Assembly (NCBI RefSeq): GCF_026810505.1 | Contig: NZ_CP101750.1 | Span: 4,617,254-4,681,253 of the forward strand | DNA length: 64,000 nucleotides | Direction of reading: 5' to 3' | DNA from: Streptomyces sp. Je 1-369 | GTDB lineage: Bacteria; Actinomycetota; Actinomycetes; Streptomycetales; Streptomycetaceae | Shown: in pieces, positions 62,701-64,000 of the stretch | How positions within the stretch are numbered: position 1 is the stretch's first letter | How the letters are laid out: each line of letters starts with the position of its first letter | The notes under the pieces: model-generated | Told to the model about the DNA's origin: nothing | Seen by the model: only the letters and a program-made list of their open reading frames with translations | Databases searched by the model: none | Program-made: the position numbers and the translations under genes

Positions 62701-64000
62701 ATGTGCGGAATCGCGGGATACGTCAGCCTGCGCGGCCCCCGGGACCCTCAATGGCTCAGGTCGCTCGGCGCCACCATGACCGGGGCCATGAGCCACCGCG
62801 GAGACAGCCCCGGCATGCAGTGGGTCTCGGAATCCGGGCAGGTGATGCTGGCCTGCGTCCGGCTGGCCGTTCAGGACCGGTCCGCGGCGGGCGCTCAGCC
62901 CATGGCCAGCCCGGACGGCGGCACCGTACTCGTCAGCAACGGCGAGGTCTACGGTTCACGGGGCCGGGTCGCCGGGCCATGGCCAAGCCGCACCCACTGC
63001 GACACCGAATTCGTGCTGCAGCAGGTCGCCTCCACCACCGACGTGGCCGACATGCTGCGTGGGCTCGACGGAATGTTCGCGCTGGCCTGGCACGACACCC
63101 GCGAGGGCCGCACCGTCCTTGCGCGTGATCACTTCGGGGTCAAGCCCCTGGTGTACAGCGTCGTCGACGACGGGCTGCTGTTCGCGTCGGAAGCCGAGGC
63201 CCTGCTGGCCAGCGGCCTGGTCGCCGCGGACGTGGACACCACCGAGTTCGTGCTCCGTTCCTGGGTACGCATGGACGCCGCGGACGAGCGCACCTGGCTG
63301 AAGAACGTACGGTGCCTCCAGCCTGCGGAGTACCTGGAGGTGGATCCCCCGCGGATCCGCCTGCACCGCTACTGGCAGCCGGAGCCGGACGACACACCCG
63401 TGGGCGCCGAGGAGATCCGAGCCGCGTTCGACCGGGCCGTCGATCAGCGCTGCAGGGCGGATGTGCCACGGGCGGCAGTGCTCAGCGGGGGCGTGGACAG
63501 CTCGGCGGCCTTCGCGGCGCTGCGCAAGCGGGACATAGAAGTCGCCCCCTACGTGCTGCAGTACCGGGACGGCATCGGGGGCTCCGCCGACGATGTGGCA
63601 CATGCCCGGCTCGTGGCCGCCGAGCACGGGGTGGACCTCACCGTCTGCGAACTGTCGCAGCACGCGGCCGTGGACCTCGTCCCGGAGGTCACCAGCCGGC
63701 TGATGCGCCCGCTGCTCCACGGCGCGGAGCTCGCCATGTACCAGCTGTACCAGCGGATCTCCGCGCAGGGGCAGGTGGTGGTGTACTCGGGCCATGGAGC
63801 CGACGAGATGTGGGGTTACCAGGACGGCGGCTACTTCCCCATCGTCGACCCGGCGGCGCGCGTCGAGATACATGGCAGGCACTACCTCACGCACCGCCTG
63901 TACCCGGATGAGCGGCCGTTGTGGGGCCGCTTGCTGCGGTGGATGGCGAGGGAACTGGACGTCGACATGGATGACGTCCACGAGCAGGTCTGGGACCGCG
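62701..64000 (+). CDS. Glutamine-hydrolysing asparagine synthetase homologue, truncated by window end
   Basis: At least 433 aa visible. The N-terminal class II glutaminase domain begins MCGIAGYV, so the nucleophile Cys2 is intact; MSHRGDSPGMQW, SNGEVYG and FALAWHDTREGRTVLARDHFGVKPL are standard. The synthetase domain has the ATP pyrophosphatase loop VLSGGVDSSAAFAAL near residue 260 and VVYSGHGADEMWGY near 360. It could form an amide from a carboxylate (with ammonia from glutamine) or, as in beta-lactam synthetase, close a ring, although those usually have a dead glutaminase. The ATG has AAGGAG upstream. The C-terminus and any later cluster genes lie beyond the window. Confidence 0.9.
   Translation, partial: MCGIAGYVSLRGPRDPQWLRSLGATMTGAMSHRGDSPGMQWVSESGQVMLACVRLAVQDRSAAGAQPMASPDGGTVLVSNGEVYGSRGRVAGPWPSRTHCDTEFVLQQVASTTDVADMLRGLDGMFALAWHDTREGRTVLARDHFGVKPLVYSVVDDGLLFASEAEALLASGLVAADVDTTEFVLRSWVRMDAADERTWLKNVRCLQPAEYLEVDPPRIRLHRYWQPEPDDTPVGAEEIRAAFDRAVDQRCRADVPRAAVLSGGVDSSAAFAALRKRDIEVAPYVLQYRDGIGGSADDVAHARLVAAEHGVDLTVCELSQHAAVDLVPEVTSRLMRPLLHGAELAMYQLYQRISAQGQVVVYSGHGADEMWGYQDGGYFPIVDPAARVEIHGRHYLTHRLYPDERPLWGRLLRWMARELDVDMDDVHEQVWDR

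Overview
The window is a piece of a high-GC actinobacterial chromosome, almost certainly Streptomyces. The evidence is very GC-rich coding DNA with frequent GTG starts, a dnaK-grpE-dnaJ-hspR operon and a clpB gene that both carry HspR operators (CTTGAGT-N7-ACTCAAG, called HAIR), a WhiJ-type regulator/DUF397/anti-sigma-like gene set, tandem NarL-type two-component systems, and intergenic repeats of a kind common in Streptomyces. The order dnaK...clpB...pyrE-fba...kynA/kynU...purA is, from memory, a conserved core-chromosome order in the genus.

Layout. (1) 0-8 kb: five consecutive leftward genes for secreted seven-bladed FG-GAP (integrin-alpha-like) propeller proteins, the last a lipoprotein. 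(2) 8-9.4 kb: a gene-free, highly structured repeat region built as a 1.4-kb imperfect inverted repeat. (3) 9.4-11.4 kb: a WhiJ-like set with one intact and one frameshifted DUF397 gene and strong operator palindromes. (4) 11.4-18.3 kb: a membrane Fe-S oxidoreductase and the heat-shock operon, ended by an 18-bp-stem terminator. (5) 18.3-22.7 kb: three tandem paralogous LuxR-type regulators divergent from a two-gene unit, a secreted peptide with three 10-residue repeats and a Rieske-like protein that has lost its histidine ligands. (6) 22.7-50.3 kb: mostly core genes (PPOX-family flavoprotein, clpB, YbjN protein, aminotransferase, membrane spermidine-synthase homologue, SRPBCC protein, an aldose 1-epimerase broken by an amber codon, pyrE, class II aldolase, ene-reductase, CGNR protein, kynurenine-pathway genes, DUF1023 hydrolase, acyltransferase, two histidine kinase/response regulator pairs, P450, degenerate DAG-kinase-like protein, purA). 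(7) 50.4-54 kb: a membrane-tethered phosphate-binding-like protein and a PASTA-less Ser/Thr kinase.

(8) 54.1-64 kb, running off the right edge, looks like an uncharacterised biosynthetic gene cluster. The leftward arm is proB-proA-aminotransferase-SDR, translationally coupled, and looks like a dedicated route from glutamate through glutamate-5-semialdehyde. The rightward arm starts with a 19-residue ORF ending in Thr-Lys-Trp with a near-ideal ribosome binding site, followed by a strong hairpin and then coupled genes for a HEAT-like/SUMF1 fusion, a metallo-beta-lactamase-fold protein, an esterase-fold hydrolase and a glutamine-dependent asparagine synthetase homologue. I do not recognise this combination as any named pathway. 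It is the best candidate here for a new system, possibly one built on or released from a tiny peptide.

No tRNA, rRNA, CRISPR array, transposase or integrase was seen. Most very long ORFs on the strand opposite these genes are GC-skew shadows. Functional calls rest on motif recognition by eye; no database search was possible.
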